From positions 1 through 15,625 of the forward strand of contig JAFCZI010000012.1 of assembly GCA_019314425.1 (NCBI GenBank): a stretch of DNA of 15,625 bases, written 5' to 3'. The translations under genes were made by a program, and so were the position numbers. Under the pieces are notes generated by a model that was not told the origin of the DNA, ran no database searches, and saw nothing but the letters and a program-made list of their open reading frames with translations. The DNA comes from Deltaproteobacteria bacterium. Its GTDB lineage: Bacteria; Desulfobacterota; DSM-4660; Desulfatiglandales; Desulfatiglandaceae. Of this stretch, positions 14,417-15,625 are shown one piece after another; the first letter of the stretch is position 1; every line of letters starts with the position of its first letter.

Positions 14417-15489
14417 TCGAGGCTGGCGAGTCCCTCATGCAAGATGCCGGGAACCTTAAGCTCGACGTGGGCGATATTTTGGCGGATCAGGTGGGCACCT
14501 TATCAGCCATCCGTGAGCAGGAGAAGGCCGCTTCGGAAGGTCGCCCGGGGCGGAAAGGTCTTAGCGTGATTGATTTTCCCGAACTGCTTGGTATGGACAT
14601 CCCGGAACGATCAAAATTGTTCCCCTGGCTGCCAGAGGGTGGGCTTTCGATGGTCTACGGACCTCGCGGGATTGGCAAAACTTATTTTACTTTAACTTTG
14701 GCTGCGTCCCTGTGTTCAGGTTCGTCTTTTATGAAATGGACAAAACCGGTTAAACCTGTTGGGGTGGTAATAATTGATGGTGAGATGGCTTTGACAGACC
14801 TGAGAGCCCGCTTGACGGCCCTCTTGATTGCCCAGCCGACTAAGCCCTTGAAAATTATCAGTGGGGAAGCGATTTTCGCTAAGATAGATCGCGACATCAA
14901 CCTTGTCGACAACAATCATCAGAGCGATGTTTTGACAATCTTGGATGACAATAAAGACCTTAAGCTCGTAATCGTCGATAACGTGAGCTGTCTTTTTAGT
15001 GGCTTGCGGGAGTCTTCAAAAGATGATTGGGAGAAAATTACGCCCTGGCTTTTGGCTATGCGCCGGCGAGGGGTAGCCGTTCTCCTGGTTCATCATGCGG
15101 GGAAAGGCGGCGACCAAAGGGGGACCTCTGGCCGAGAGGACCTGTTAGATACGGTGATCAGTCTCGAAAAGGTCCACGGGGGCAAAGATAGTGGCGCCAA
15201 ATTCATCGTAAAATTCACAAAATGCCGGGGTGCCTATGGCTCGGATGTTGAACCATTCGAAGCCGCGCTTGATTTAGACAGCCCGGAGCTGTGGACGTGG
15301 AAGCCAGTCGACGAATCAACCTATGAAAGAATGCTCGATATGGCTCGTGATGGTGTCGATTCCGTAACCGACATGGCAGAAGAATTGGGTGTTTCGAAAG
15401 GCTTAATCAGCCGCCTGAAGAAAAAGGCTCAAGAAGCCGGGGATCTACTTCCAGGGAAATTCATACAGGTGCCAGAAGATGGAATATGA
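14413..15489 (+). CDS. RepA-like RecA-fold ATPase (putative replication helicase) with C-terminal winged helix
   Basis: A 358-residue P-loop ATPase of the AAA_25/RepA type, a group with the RSF1010 RepA hexameric helicase and many phage or island replication proteins. Seen: Walker A GPRGIGKT (83-90), IDGEMA with the catalytic Glu (E124), Walker B LVIVDNVS (185-192), and the motif LLVHHAGKGGDQRGTSGRED (224-243), whose His pair and RGTS are typical. DTVISL (246-251) follows. Residues about 316-345 form a helix-turn-helix (TDMAEELGVSKGLISRLKKK), which could bind the repeats immediately downstream. The N-terminal ~65 residues are variable. GGAAGAG lies about 9 nt before the ATG, which overlaps the previous stop (ATGA). 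Replication is inferred from family and context; a repair or regulatory RecA-like role cannot be excluded. Confidence 0.8.
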   Translation: MIEAGESLMQDAGNLKLDVGDILADQVGTLSAIREQEKAASEGRPGRKGLSVIDFPELLGMDIPERSKLFPWLPEGGLSMVYGPRGIGKTYFTLTLAASLCSGSSFMKWTKPVKPVGVVIIDGEMALTDLRARLTALLIAQPTKPLKIISGEAIFAKIDRDINLVDNNHQSDVLTILDDNKDLKLVIVDNVSCLFSGLRESSKDDWEKITPWLLAMRRRGVAVLLVHHAGKGGDQRGTSGREDLLDTVISLEKVHGGKDSGAKFIVKFTKCRGAYGSDVEPFEAALDLDSPELWTWKPVDESTYERMLDMARDGVDSVTDMAEELGVSKGLISRLKKKAQEAGDLLPGKFIQVPEDGI

Positions 15490-15493
15490 GACA

Positions 15494-15592
15494 GTAAATT
15501 TTGACGAAAGTTTACCCCAAAGTTTACTGGTAAACTCCAAAAGTTTACCAAAACGACGGTGTAAACTTTACACCCTGGCTTTGGTAAACTTT
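15494..15592. repeat. Iteron-like cluster of seven 9-bp repeats (AAAGTTTAC)
   Basis: Five perfect copies of AAAGTTTAC or its complement lie at 15507-15515 (+), 15519-15527 (+), 15540-15548 (+), 15561-15569 (-) and 15584-15592 (-). Two degenerate copies are at 15494-15502 (GTAAATTTT) and 15530-15538 (GTAAACTCC). Centres are 10-13 bp apart for the first five and 21-23 bp for the last two, close to one and two helical turns. Two palindromes are embedded: AGTTTACTGGTAAACT (15521-15536) and GGTGTAAACTTTACACC (15558-15574). It begins 4 bp after the RepA-like stop. Such arrays are typical of replication origins read by a Rep protein, or of multi-site operators. An ATG at 15598 could begin the next gene but lacks a Shine-Dalgarno sequence. 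Confidence 0.75.
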
Positions 15593-15625
15593 TTATCATG
15601 CAACCAGTAATAATGCGGAAAAAAA

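Larger units (their letters stand above)
12641..15625. mobile_element. Probable integrative element at tRNA-Ser, left part only
   Basis: From the tRNA 3' end to the window edge, housekeeping genes stop. The genes become a zinc-finger protein, a small unknown, a terminase-small-subunit-like HTH protein, and a RepA-like ATPase followed by iteron-like repeats. The last three plus genes overlap, as in phage or satellite operons. A tRNA-Ser 3' end is a classic attachment site. No integrase, excisionase or second copy of the tRNA 3' end is in view, so boundaries are not established. The left edge may be at the tRNA end or just past its terminator. The extent beyond 15625 is unknown. Confidence 0.5.

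Noticed and set aside
15598..15625. Start of a further gene at ATG 15598 (MQPVIMRKK) running off the window
   Set aside because: Only nine codons are visible and no Shine-Dalgarno precedes either ATG, so it cannot be supported from this window.
1..15625. CRISPR array or cas genes
   Set aside because: No regularly spaced repeat of 23-40 bp was found; the only clustered repeats are the 9-bp motifs at 15494-15592, whose spacing is far too short.

Overview
The window looks like chromosomal DNA of a Desulfobacterota (delta-proteobacterial) sulfate reducer, most likely in or near the Desulfobacterales. This is inferred from the fused PurSL-type purine enzyme next to a free PurQ, the long ClpX-like AAA+ ATPase, and two palindromic repeat elements of a kind I associate with those genomes. 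No database search was possible.

Layout. Positions 1-1599 (+) hold the end of queD, then queE and queC, with overlapping stop and start codons. They form an operon for preQ0, the 7-deazaguanine precursor of queuosine. Positions 1613-5433 (-) hold purSL then purQ, overlapping by 4 nt; together they make the complete FGAM synthetase of purine biosynthesis. Positions 5450-5609 are a 160-bp MITE-like inverted-repeat element that ends next to the purSL ribosome-binding site. Positions 5764-7584 (+) encode a ClpX-like AAA+ unfoldase without the ClpX zinc domain and with an apparent second copy of the lid domain. Positions 7604-11075 (-) look like one operon: a hydantoinase/oxoprolinase-type ATPase, a histone-deacetylase-fold amidohydrolase with a cysteine-rich tail, and a small acidic protein of unknown function. 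A second palindromic element (11182-11315) lies in the 449-bp gap before a secreted parvulin-type prolyl isomerase (11525-12520, +). A tRNA-Ser(UGA) follows 34 bp downstream, with its own terminator.

Beyond the tRNA (about 12684 to the right edge) the content changes to accessory, element-like genes. These are a CGNR-like zinc-finger protein (-), then three overlapping + genes: a small unknown protein, a terminase-small-subunit-like HTH protein, and a RepA-like RecA-fold ATPase with a C-terminal winged helix. Directly after the ATPase is a cluster of seven 9-bp repeats (consensus AAAGTTTAC) in both orientations, with centres about one or two helical turns apart. This looks like an iteron origin or operator array. 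I read the region as the left end of an integrative element, possibly a phage satellite, inserted at the tRNA-Ser gene. No integrase or second attachment site is visible, so this remains an inference. It is the best candidate here for something not yet described. The other notable items are the ClpX-like ATPase with the doubled lid and the hydantoinase/deacetylase operon.
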